Below, in pieces: positions 26,091 through 34,837 of a stretch of DNA of 64,000 nt; position 1 is the stretch's first letter, and the number at the start of each line of letters is the position of its first letter. The DNA lies in contig NC_015844.1 in the NCBI RefSeq assembly GCF_000973105.1, forward strand, positions 2,538,501-2,602,500. Reading direction: 5' to 3'. The notes beneath the pieces are model-generated. The model was not told the DNA's origin. It ran no database searches and was given only the letters and a program-made list of their open reading frames with translations. The position numbers were made by a program, and so were the translations under genes. This DNA is from Zobellia galactanivorans (GTDB lineage: Bacteria; Bacteroidota; Bacteroidia; Flavobacteriales; Flavobacteriaceae).

Positions 26091-27581
26091 CTACTTAAGA
26101 CTGGCTTTATAGCCTTCTACAGCTTTTTTAAAGCCTATTTCTTCACCGGCTAACATTCTTTGGTAGTCTTCAGGCCTTTCCTTTTTCACCCATTCGAGAG
26201 CATCTACGGAAATGGCGTGTACCGGATGGTAAACCGAGCTTACGGGTTCCATTTGCCGGTCAAACTCCAAGGTCTTTTGGCGCATCTTTTGAAGCACCTT
26301 GTCATATTTGGGGTCTTCGGCCAAGTTGTGCAATTCCTGGGGGTCGTTTTTTAGGTCGTACAACTCTTCTTTGTCCTTGCGAGGCGCAAAGAACAACTTT
26401 TGGCTTTCGTTCAGTTTGCCTTCGGCCTTTAGGGCACGCATTCGGTGTACCGCAGGGCGGTAGAATTCCAAATAGGCCTGATGGGCGTCGAAGGGTACTT
26501 CGGGCATGTCGTTGCGGATGTATTTCCATTCGCCCGAGGTAATGGCACGCGATTTCTCTTCTATTTCATCCCATAGGTCCCGGGCTCCATAGACGTATTC
26601 GCGTTTGAAGTTTTTATCGAATATGGGTTTACCGGTCATGTAGTCGGGAATTTTTACATCGGCAAAATCCAATACGGTTGCGGTGATATCCGTAGCCGAA
26701 ACCACATCCCGTCTCACCTGGCCCGCTTTTAGGTCTTTGGGGTAATACACGATTAGGGGAATGTGCAACCCCGGGTCTTGCAGGTATCCTTTGCCCCGTA
26801 TATTACAACGGCCGTTGTCACCGATAAAAATGACCACGGTATTGTCGGCCATTCCTTTGTCTTCCAGTTCTTGAAAGATCATGCCGACTTCATGGTCCAA
26901 AAACTCGATTTGGTCTAGGTATTTGGCCCAATCCAAACGAATGACGGGGTCGTCTGCCATAAACTTGGGCAGCTCGACGTCGGCTGGGTCTACGGGGTGT
27001 TTTGAGTTTTCGCGGACTTCGTCCCACCAATCGCCCCTATGGCTGGCCACAAGTTGGATTTGTGCAAAGAAGGGTTGGTCTTCCTTTTCAAAGGTGTCGT
27101 ATTTGTCGAAGAGGCCGAACTGTGTTTTTCCGTCCCAAGGACCGATGGCCTCGTGCTTGAAATTGGCATCTATCTTACGGCCTTTGCCCATTACCCCGTG
27201 ATGACCCAAAATAGTGGTATAGCCAGCTTTTCTTAGCCAATAGGTGAAAGGTTTGAACCGTTCGTCTAAGGGTACGTCCCTGTTGCTTCTATGGTGATGG
27301 GCGTTGATTTTTACCTGATGCGTGCCGGTCAGCATGGCCGAACGACTGGGCGAACAGATGGGGTTGGTCACAAAGCAATTTTCAAATTTGACGCCTTCCT
27401 CCGCCATTTTGTTAAGGTTGGGGGTCTTTACGCCTTTCATACCGTAGCATTCAAGGTCAAGGCTCATATCTTCGGCCATGAGCCAGATGATATTGGGCTT
27501 TTCCTGGGCGAAGAGCATACAGCCGAACAAAAGGTATATACTGGCTGCAAACGTCTTTTTTATCGTGTTTTTTTTCATCAT
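26091..27581 (-). CDS. Sulfatase S1 family with Glu-Asp metal pair
   Basis: The 496-residue secreted protein (signal to about residue 26, ending CMLFAQ) carries the formylglycine signature C76-S-P-S-R80 (SAMLTG follows) and GDNGRCN. The N-terminal metal pair is E37-D38 (MAEDMS) rather than Asp-Asp. The GKWH motif is absent; the aligned position reads K136-I-D138. These changes recur in the sulfatase at 48278-49855, so they look family-specific, not random. It is the last gene of the 36.3-26.1 kb unit, 19 nt after the preceding sulfatase. Confidence 0.9.
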   Translation of the reverse strand: MMKKNTIKKTFAASIYLLFGCMLFAQEKPNIIWLMAEDMSLDLECYGMKGVKTPNLNKMAEEGVKFENCFVTNPICSPSRSAMLTGTHQVKINAHHHRSNRDVPLDERFKPFTYWLRKAGYTTILGHHGVMGKGRKIDANFKHEAIGPWDGKTQFGLFDKYDTFEKEDQPFFAQIQLVASHRGDWWDEVRENSKHPVDPADVELPKFMADDPVIRLDWAKYLDQIEFLDHEVGMIFQELEDKGMADNTVVIFIGDNGRCNIRGKGYLQDPGLHIPLIVYYPKDLKAGQVRRDVVSATDITATVLDFADVKIPDYMTGKPIFDKNFKREYVYGARDLWDEIEEKSRAITSGEWKYIRNDMPEVPFDAHQAYLEFYRPAVHRMRALKAEGKLNESQKLFFAPRKDKEELYDLKNDPQELHNLAEDPKYDKVLQKMRQKTLEFDRQMEPVSSVYHPVHAISVDALEWVKKERPEDYQRMLAGEEIGFKKAVEGYKASLK

Positions 27582-27600
27582 CGGTAGTCTTTTTTAGAGG

Positions 27601-28941
27601 TCAAAATTCAGGTACCGCCTCTTTTTCCCATTTTTCGAGTTGCTTCTTCATCTTCTTGGCCCGATCTACTTCTATATCGATAAGGTTTTTCGATTCGCTC
27701 CTATCCGTTCTAATATTGAATAGGTCGTGTCGGCCACTGTGGTATTTGACCATCTTCCAGTCGCCGTTCATAATGGCGGTATATTGGTCTTCATAACTTC
27801 GGAAAAAGAACAGGTTGCGTTCCTTGAATTTCTTACCTTGAAGCAGGGGCATCAGGCTTTTGCCTTGAATATCCTTTGTCTTTGGTTTTTTGCCGGAAGC
27901 GATCTCTACCAAAGTCGGGAAAAGGTCAATGGATTGCACCGGGACATCACATGAAATACCTGGTGTGGTCACCCCGGGATAGTGAACGATAAACGGAACC
28001 CTGGCCCCACCTTCACCGAGGGTATTGCCTCCGGTTTTTCCTCCCGATAAGGGAGCATTGCTAAAATAACCGCCTTGATCCGATAGCAATATGATAACGG
28101 TATTGTCGGCGATACCTTTCGCTTCGATGGCCTTTCTGACCCTGCCTACCGATTCGTCCATAGTACTGACCATGGCGGCATACTCGGCGTCCTTACCGGT
28201 TAAGCCTTCCTTTTTATAGCGTTCCACCCAGTCTTTTCGGCCTATATGTGGCCCGTGCACGTTATAGTACCAAAGCGATAGCATAAAGGGCTGTTCTTTA
28301 TCGTATTCGCCAATGAATTTTTCCGCACCATCGGTCAACACATCGGTCAGGTAGGTGCCTTCGGGGGAATCGGGTAGCGGATTTCCTTTTTTAAAGAAGG
28401 GTGCATAATAATTTCCAGGGTGGCCGTGGTCTCCGGTGCCGTATTGCGCATCGAAACCTTGATGAACGGGATGGTACTTTTTGCTTCCCAAATGCCATTT
28501 CCCAATAAACATATTGTAATAGCCGAATTCTTTAAGTCGCTCGGCATAGGTAACTTCCTCTAAGGGCAACCAATTTCTGGAGGGCATTTGTACCGGATCG
28601 GTAGGCCATAGGTTGAATTCCCCCCCGGGTACGTTGTTCTTGGCGGCTTTTTCTTTACTGTCTATGATGTGGCGTACCATTTGAAACCGCACGGGTTCCT
28701 TGCCCGTTAAGAGCGAAGCCCTGCTTGGACTACAGGTAGGTGTAGCGATGTAGGCCCGGTTAAAGTTCAAGCCATCTTTTTTGAGCTGGTCGATGTTCGG
28801 CGTATGAAATTTCGGGTTTCTAAATCCAACATCGGCCCAGCCGTAATCGTCTACAAAGAGCAATACGATGTTCGGTTGTTCTTGGGCTATACCTTTAAAA
28901 ATGCTGATAAAGAGTGCCGCTAAAAAAAGGGTATTTTTCAT
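27601..28941 (-). CDS. Sulfatase S1 family
   Basis: The 446-residue secreted enzyme (signal MKNTLFLAALFISIFKGIAQ) has D31-D32 in FVDDYGWADVG, formylglycine signature C70-S-P-S-R74 (ASLLTG), the intact GKWHLG motif and SDQGGYF in place of SDNG, so a metal-ligand Asn is replaced by Gln. The middle contains YNVHGPHIGRKDW. It is shorter than its neighbours and ends soon after the core, with no accessory domain. It resembles the protein at 55507-57027 more than the other sulfatases here. The gap to the upstream sulfatase gene is 16 nt, so they are cotranscribed. Confidence 0.92.
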   Translation of the reverse strand: MKNTLFLAALFISIFKGIAQEQPNIVLLFVDDYGWADVGFRNPKFHTPNIDQLKKDGLNFNRAYIATPTCSPSRASLLTGKEPVRFQMVRHIIDSKEKAAKNNVPGGEFNLWPTDPVQMPSRNWLPLEEVTYAERLKEFGYYNMFIGKWHLGSKKYHPVHQGFDAQYGTGDHGHPGNYYAPFFKKGNPLPDSPEGTYLTDVLTDGAEKFIGEYDKEQPFMLSLWYYNVHGPHIGRKDWVERYKKEGLTGKDAEYAAMVSTMDESVGRVRKAIEAKGIADNTVIILLSDQGGYFSNAPLSGGKTGGNTLGEGGARVPFIVHYPGVTTPGISCDVPVQSIDLFPTLVEIASGKKPKTKDIQGKSLMPLLQGKKFKERNLFFFRSYEDQYTAIMNGDWKMVKYHSGRHDLFNIRTDRSESKNLIDIEVDRAKKMKKQLEKWEKEAVPEF

Positions 28942-28957
28942 TTGACTAGAGTGTTTT

Positions 28958-31084
28958 TTAATTGTTGGAGTAAAATGCCGACTCAGGAATCGGGCCCTTT
29001 TCTATAGTAGGTCCGCTCCACTGTATGTCTAATGTAGGCTTTGTTCCTGTTTTCTTTTTGTAGTAAATTCGAATAGGATGGTAACCGGCTTTTAAATTCA
29101 TGCTACCTTCTTTTAAGGTGCCTGCCTCGTAGCCGTAATCGGCATCGATCACGCTTGCTTCGTGAATGCGTACAAAGGCCTTGCCGGAAGTGGCCAAGGA
29201 AAAGGTGTAATTGCCGTCCGTAGGTATTTTAATAAAGCCTTCAAATAGAAAGACCTCGCCTTTTCCTACGATGTTTTCCAATGTAGGGGTCTGAGACGTG
29301 CCGTTTGCTATAGGGCTTAGACCATCGACTTTAGGTAGCCAGGGTGCACTGTCTTCGAATGCGGCCCACTTTAGGCCCTTGCTTACCTTTGGTACGGGAA
29401 GGGGTGAAACCATGGCCGGGTCATAGGGCCTTGCGGCGGCGGTATCGGGCATACGTACTTGTAACGCGCGTTCTTTCATCCGTGATTGTAGGGCCGTCAT
29501 GTCGGGTTTGCCCGCTAGGTTTTCAGTTTGGTGGGAGTCTTTTGTGACATCGTAGAGTTCAAAGTCATCATCGGCACTTTGGATGTCGTACCGTAAACCG
29601 ACGATATCGCCCATGCGCATCATTTGCATCTGTTTTCGTCGCCTTCCCCGGTTATTGGGTGCGAATTCTTCGTATTCAGGAGTCTTTCCGCCTTGATTGT
29701 ACTCTACATAGATAAGGCTTTCCTCTTGTTCGCCCGTTCCGGTCAGGATGGGTAATAAGGAGATCCCATCGGTATTCGCCGGTGGTGTATAGCCTGCGGC
29801 TTCCGAAAAAGTAGGAAGCCAGTCATAGGAGATACTTGGGGCATCGATCACTTGGCCGGCGGGAATCTTGTTGGGCCATCGGGCTATTAACGGGGTGCGT
29901 TCGCCTCCTTCGAGCACATCTCTTTTAATACCGTTGAAGGGGCCGAAACTATTGAAGAAGTCGGCGGCATATTCTTCCTCGGGTAAATACGACTCTATTG
30001 ATGGGCCATTATCTGAGTTGAAAATGACCAAGGTGTTTTCATCAATGTTCAGGTCTTTTAGGAGTTGCAGCAGGTCTCCTACTTCATTATCGATTCTACG
30101 GGTGCTGGTTGCATAGCGTTTGTATACATCGGGCCAAGCGACTTCGGGCGTTTCTGGGTTTTTATCGTGGTCATAGGTAGCATGGGCATAATCGGGATGA
30201 ATGTAGGAGTCGACTTCCCCTGATGCGGTGTTGATCATGTTTCCGGCTTGGCCGATCCATTGTAAACCTCCGTTCAAACCACCTCCTTCTGGGTAAGCTT
30301 GTGTAGGTAGTTCGAGGACGGCATGGGGCGTGTCAAACGCCAAATACATAAAGAAAGGCTCTTGTGCGTCTTTTTCTTTCACTTGCTCTACGATCCATTT
30401 TTTGGCTACGGCCGTCCATAAATCGCCCGTATAGCACTTGTCGAGTCCTTCGCTTACCTCATTCTTGTTTTCGTAAACCTCTTTTTTACCGCGGTAAATA
30501 CCTTCAACGGGATAGTGCTCATGGCCATCCCTGTGGCGCATATAGCCGTAATAGTAGTCAAAGCCCCTATTGTTGGGGTGTGCCGGCCACGAATCGCCAT
30601 TTTCCGACCACCTGCTGGAGCCTTGGAGTCCCCATTTGCCTATAGCGGCGGTGGTATAGCCCGCCCGTTGCATAAGGTTGCCCAAGGTGTGGTTATCGGC
30701 CAGGGCCTTGTCAAATTGGCCATTACGGACATTGGCATGGCCTTGGCTGACCCCCAATAATAAGGAGGAACGCGAAGGGGCACATACCGGTGCCGCCGTA
30801 TAATGATGGGTGAGCATGGCACCTTCTGAAGCCATTTTGTCCAACTGTGGGGTCAGGGCCCAGGGTTCGCTACGGTCGTTTTCTTTTTGTCTCTGGTTCT
30901 GGAAAAATACGCCAATGTCTCCATAGCCGAGGTCATCGGTAAGAATGTAGATAATATTCGGTTTCTTTTTTGGTCCGGCCGTTTGGTCCGCTTTTTCTTG
31001 TTGCTTCTTTTCGGCACATGAGAGTAGGGTAGCTGTAAAAACCAGAACCGATAAGAGTTGAACTGAAAATTTTTGTATTGACAT
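28958..31084 (-). CDS. Sulfatase S1 family with C-terminal PA14-like domain
   Basis: The 708-residue lipoprotein (lipobox TLLSC, C23) has D50-D51 in ILTDDLGYGD, formylglycine signature C101-A-P-S-R105 (SSLLLG), GKWGLQ and NSDNGPS. From about residue 605 a PA14-like domain follows: LFEGFIKIPTDGNYTFSLA, KAFVRIHEA and YHPIRIYYKKKTG, ending at SAFYSNN. PA14 modules often bind glycans, so the enzyme may be held to its polysaccharide. It lies 31 nt downstream of the GH110 pair. Confidence 0.92.
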   Translation of the reverse strand: MSIQKFSVQLLSVLVFTATLLSCAEKKQQEKADQTAGPKKKPNIIYILTDDLGYGDIGVFFQNQRQKENDRSEPWALTPQLDKMASEGAMLTHHYTAAPVCAPSRSSLLLGVSQGHANVRNGQFDKALADNHTLGNLMQRAGYTTAAIGKWGLQGSSRWSENGDSWPAHPNNRGFDYYYGYMRHRDGHEHYPVEGIYRGKKEVYENKNEVSEGLDKCYTGDLWTAVAKKWIVEQVKEKDAQEPFFMYLAFDTPHAVLELPTQAYPEGGGLNGGLQWIGQAGNMINTASGEVDSYIHPDYAHATYDHDKNPETPEVAWPDVYKRYATSTRRIDNEVGDLLQLLKDLNIDENTLVIFNSDNGPSIESYLPEEEYAADFFNSFGPFNGIKRDVLEGGERTPLIARWPNKIPAGQVIDAPSISYDWLPTFSEAAGYTPPANTDGISLLPILTGTGEQEESLIYVEYNQGGKTPEYEEFAPNNRGRRRKQMQMMRMGDIVGLRYDIQSADDDFELYDVTKDSHQTENLAGKPDMTALQSRMKERALQVRMPDTAAARPYDPAMVSPLPVPKVSKGLKWAAFEDSAPWLPKVDGLSPIANGTSQTPTLENIVGKGEVFLFEGFIKIPTDGNYTFSLATSGKAFVRIHEASVIDADYGYEAGTLKEGSMNLKAGYHPIRIYYKKKTGTKPTLDIQWSGPTIEKGPIPESAFYSNN

Positions 31085-31115
31085 GCTTTGCTCTTAATCT
31101 TATTGTAGTGTTGTT

Positions 31116-33008
31116 TTATTTGAACTTCAACTTAGGCTGGCTTTCGTCTTTTTCTAAGATAGGCTTGGCCTTGCCCTTATAACCGTTTTTCTTGAACACG
31201 ATGTTTTTGGAGGCTTTCACCTTTATCGCCGGATTCTCGGGATGTAGCATAGGGAAGGTTCCCGAATTGGTGATTTTATTCCCTTCGAACAATAATCCGT
31301 CTACATTTGAAATCTCAAGGATCAGATTGTCGAATTGGTTAAAGGTGTTGTTCGTGATCTCAATATTTTTAAAGGCAATGTTATCATTGTCATCATCGGT
31401 TACGAAACGTATGACCCCTCTATTGAACCCACTGTGTTGGTTGTCTTGAAAGGTATTGTTCCTGATGACCAAATTAGCGGCATTGCCCGACTCGAACCAA
31501 TGACTGCTCTCTACAGGTACTAAGATAGCTTCCATTTCGGTACTGAAAAAGTTATTTTCTATCAAGGTGTTCTTAGGGTTGGAAATCAATAATCCACGTG
31601 CCCTGTTACGGCTAATGTTGCAATTTTGGACCAATAGGTCGGGGTAGCCTTCCAAATTTTCGATTAGGTCACCTACTTTTAGGGTAGCGGGAAGCTTTTC
31701 ATTGAAAGTAACGATCTGATACCGCCCATTGATGTTTTCAATGGCTTTCAGGGTCAAGTGGTCATAGGCAAAAAAGGAGTCGGACAGGCGAACCAGGCCT
31801 ATGGTGTCATTTGGGGTGCCGATAGGAAAGCCTTGTTGCTGTGCATGCCCCATTCTGACCCCAATGCTGTTTTCGCTTAAGATATCCACTACTTCCTGAT
31901 AGGTGCCATGTACGTTCGTGGCATCGTCCAACTGATTGTTGAAGGTGCAGTTCTTTAGTACCACTTTCCCGCGGCATCCCACGAAATGGGTGGCATCTGC
32001 AGAGGTGGAAACCATTCTACCATGGGAGGGTTTTACATGAAAACCATCTAAGATGAGGTCCGATGAGTTTTCGGCGATCAGGCCCATACCGCCGGCATGG
32101 TTTACCGTTACGTTATTTGCGTTAAAACCGTCGGTTCCGGAAATACGGAAGGCAGGGGCCAACCGGTTTAAGCTTTGGTCGCCTTTACAGACCAAGATCA
32201 TGCCTACGGGCGGCAGTTTTTTTCTGTGATTGTATATGCGAACGGTACCAGGTTTTATCTCTTTTACCCTTAAATTATCTTCCTTGCCCCTTACTTTTTC
32301 TACTTTAGAGCGTGGGTCAACTTTGTATTTGTATTTTATTTTATCGAAGTTGCGCTGCGTCTTTGAATTACGTATCGTTGTGATGGGTGTGTACGCTTCT
32401 GTGTCAAAGGCAATAGCATTTCTTATGGGGTCGTATAGAATGGACTGGCCAAGGTCGTGCTCATAGTATTCTTTTAGAAAGATGAGTTGTTCATTCCTAA
32501 TCTCATACGGATATTCATCTGAAAAATGGATGTCAAAAGTGTTGTTTTTTTCGTCGTTAGCTACTATAGTACCCTCGCTGTGAAAAGGCATGGCCCAATC
32601 TATAGTAACATTCTGCACCGTAATGTTTTCAGAGCCTTCAATTAAGAAAGGGATCATTCTGCCATGGTAAATAAAGGTTGAACCTTGACCATCAATTACT
32701 AGGTCTTTAAAACCGAGAAGGGGCAAGGCCGTTTTTGCCATTACGTCGTCATGGTTCGAGATGCGGGTAAAGCGTTCAAAAGCCTTATCGGGATAAAAGT
32801 GATAGGTGCCCTTTTCAAATTTTATTTGGGAAATAGGATGGTCTTTTGCTTGACGTATCCGTGCTAGAAGGGCAGGGGTGGCATCATCGGCAATATCGGT
32901 TTTAAAAAGTACTTTTTCGTTGAGGGATGCCGATTGTGAAAATCCCATAATACCCACAAGACATAGGGTTAGGGCGATAAGGTTTTTATAGGGAGATGTA
33001 TTCTTCAT
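31116..33008 (-). CDS. GH110 family alpha-1,3-galactosidase (copy 1)
   Basis: The 630-residue secreted protein (signal ending near residue 25, VGIMGFSQ) is a right-handed beta-helix matching GH110, inverting exo-alpha-1,3-galactosidases first known from blood-group B cleavage and later from marine red-alga degraders. As I recall, the family's catalytic aspartates are a lone Asp and a DD pair 23 residues later; here D338 (SADATHF) and D361-D362 (LDDATNVHGTY) fit exactly. It would remove terminal alpha-linked galactose from imported oligosaccharides. Its ATG overlaps the stop of the second GH110 gene (ATGA). About 55 extra residues near 205-255 distinguish it from copy 2. Confidence 0.85.
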   Translation of the reverse strand: MKNTSPYKNLIALTLCLVGIMGFSQSASLNEKVLFKTDIADDATPALLARIRQAKDHPISQIKFEKGTYHFYPDKAFERFTRISNHDDVMAKTALPLLGFKDLVIDGQGSTFIYHGRMIPFLIEGSENITVQNVTIDWAMPFHSEGTIVANDEKNNTFDIHFSDEYPYEIRNEQLIFLKEYYEHDLGQSILYDPIRNAIAFDTEAYTPITTIRNSKTQRNFDKIKYKYKVDPRSKVEKVRGKEDNLRVKEIKPGTVRIYNHRKKLPPVGMILVCKGDQSLNRLAPAFRISGTDGFNANNVTVNHAGGMGLIAENSSDLILDGFHVKPSHGRMVSTSADATHFVGCRGKVVLKNCTFNNQLDDATNVHGTYQEVVDILSENSIGVRMGHAQQQGFPIGTPNDTIGLVRLSDSFFAYDHLTLKAIENINGRYQIVTFNEKLPATLKVGDLIENLEGYPDLLVQNCNISRNRARGLLISNPKNTLIENNFFSTEMEAILVPVESSHWFESGNAANLVIRNNTFQDNQHSGFNRGVIRFVTDDDNDNIAFKNIEITNNTFNQFDNLILEISNVDGLLFEGNKITNSGTFPMLHPENPAIKVKASKNIVFKKNGYKGKAKPILEKDESQPKLKFK

Positions 33009-34810
33009 TTTTTGATTTTAAAGCCTTTATTGTTTTTTGTTTGCAGTGTTTTGGTCGAGGTCGGATCACTTTTGATGATGTTTTCGTTTGTGCCCGAATA
33101 ACTGTTCTTTATAATCTTAGTGGCCTTGCCCTTGGTGATTTCGAACATGGGGGCGTTCGGGTATAGCTCGGGGGCATCCTTGGTTTGAATAATGGTATTG
33201 CCCGAGACCTCCAATCCGTCTACCCGATCGGCCCATACGATACGGTTTCCGAAGGTCTGTATACGGTTGTTCACGAAGCGGATATTTCGGTCATAGCGAA
33301 TATTTTGGTCAAAGCCCTTGCCTAGACGTGGGGTAATATAGAGAACGGCGTGTTCCATACCACTATAGGCGCAATATTCAAAATTGTTGTTTTGTATGAG
33401 TACGTCTTGTACCGCGCCGCTTTCGAACCAGAAAAAGCTTTCTCCGCGAAAGAAAACGGAAGACATCATAGAAGAGAAATTATTGTTTTCGATAACCGTT
33501 TTTAAAGGGGTCTTCAGTACAATGTTTCGGGCCCTGTGGTCTTTAACGGTGCAGCCGCGCATGGTGAAGGTAGGGTTCCAGGTTTTGTTCTCCAGAATAT
33601 CGCCTACGGCCAATTCCGGGGGGAGTCCGTCGTTAAAGGAAAGGTCGATATACTTGTCGTTTACTACCGATACCGAAGCTACGGTATGAACCGAACCTCT
33701 TTTGGGGTTCGGTTGGTGTATAAACCAGATTTCATCATTGGGAGCGGCAAATTCGAATCCCATTTGCTCAAAATGTTGGAGTGCTACCCTTACCGTCCGT
33801 TGGTCAATGATCCGGTCGACGACCACATAGGTGCCATGTACGTTCGTACCATCGTCAAGCATGTGTTTAAAGGTGCAGTTTTCTATAAGGATATCACCTT
33901 TACAGTTGGCAAAATGTGTGGCGTCGGCAATGGTCGAGACCACACGGTCAGACCCTTCTCGTACATACACGCCGCAATTGTCGATTGTAATGTTTTCGGT
34001 TCGTTCGAACAAGAAGCCCATTCCAAGGGCGTGGTGGACCTTTATGTTTTTTAGGAGGATGTTTTGTGACGAGGTCACCTGAAAGGCCGGGGCATATCGG
34101 TTATGGTCATGGTCCCCCTTTGAATGGAGGATGGAGCCTACAGAAGGGTATTGCTTTAAATGTTCGTAAAAACGAAGCGTTCCATTGGGGCGTTTTTCAA
34201 CCCAACGTGGTCTACTGCTCATGTCCCAAGCGCCATGGGCCACCCGCTTGTGTTCGGGGTCAAAGGCCAAGGTGCTTCCCATTTCGGGGAAGACGAAGCC
34301 GTCTATATCGGGAAAAAGGATCCGCCCGTTGTTCAGTTTCCATGAATAGCCCTCGGTGAAGGGCTTGATATCACGCCAGCCTTCCTTTTCGTTCACTGCA
34401 ACTACTTCACCCTGAAAGGTAAAAGGGATATCCCAGTCTATACTGAGGTCGTTTACCGTGACTTTCTTGCAGTTTTTGAACTGAAAAGGGGCTACTTGGC
34501 CGTGGAAGATAAATTCGGCCCCATTGCCTTCAATGGTAACCGAATCAAAATCCTCCAACAGAAAAATAATATTCTTTAATCCATTGCCGTGATTGGTGAT
34601 ATACGAATATCGTTGGGTGGCATAATCTGGTAAAAATTTATAAACCCCTGTCTCAAAAACCAAGGTCAGGTTTTTATCGCTCACATTCTCTAAGGCTTTA
34701 CGGACCACGGGGGTCATATCTTCGGCATCGGGTTGAAATTGAATGGTTTGTTGTGCCGTAAGGTGGAATACCCCTAAAAGGAATATTACGAATACATATG
34801 TTGATTTCAT
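33005..34810 (-). CDS. GH110 family alpha-1,3-galactosidase (copy 2)
   Basis: The 601-residue secreted protein (signal FVIFLLGVFHLTAQ) has the same beta-helix architecture as its downstream neighbour. D296 (IADATHF) and D319-D320 (LDDGTNVHGTYVV) show the same 23-residue spacing expected for GH110. Shared landmarks include TRISNH/SYITNHG, FIYHGRM/FIFHGQV and RLAPAFRI/RYAPAFQV, but most of the sequence differs, so this is an old duplication, probably with different subsite preference. It is 27 nt downstream of the sulfatase at 34838 and translationally coupled to copy 1. Confidence 0.85.
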   Translation of the reverse strand: MKSTYVFVIFLLGVFHLTAQQTIQFQPDAEDMTPVVRKALENVSDKNLTLVFETGVYKFLPDYATQRYSYITNHGNGLKNIIFLLEDFDSVTIEGNGAEFIFHGQVAPFQFKNCKKVTVNDLSIDWDIPFTFQGEVVAVNEKEGWRDIKPFTEGYSWKLNNGRILFPDIDGFVFPEMGSTLAFDPEHKRVAHGAWDMSSRPRWVEKRPNGTLRFYEHLKQYPSVGSILHSKGDHDHNRYAPAFQVTSSQNILLKNIKVHHALGMGFLFERTENITIDNCGVYVREGSDRVVSTIADATHFANCKGDILIENCTFKHMLDDGTNVHGTYVVVDRIIDQRTVRVALQHFEQMGFEFAAPNDEIWFIHQPNPKRGSVHTVASVSVVNDKYIDLSFNDGLPPELAVGDILENKTWNPTFTMRGCTVKDHRARNIVLKTPLKTVIENNNFSSMMSSVFFRGESFFWFESGAVQDVLIQNNNFEYCAYSGMEHAVLYITPRLGKGFDQNIRYDRNIRFVNNRIQTFGNRIVWADRVDGLEVSGNTIIQTKDAPELYPNAPMFEITKGKATKIIKNSYSGTNENIIKSDPTSTKTLQTKNNKGFKIKK

Positions 34811-34837
34811 AGATCTAAAAAAATGTCGGTTTTGTGC

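Noticed and set aside
31116-34810. Beta-helix pair as polysaccharide lyases or alginate epimerases
   Set aside because: The Asp-23-DD arrangement, the DATNVHGTY/DGTNVHGTY motif and the overall length fit GH110 much better.
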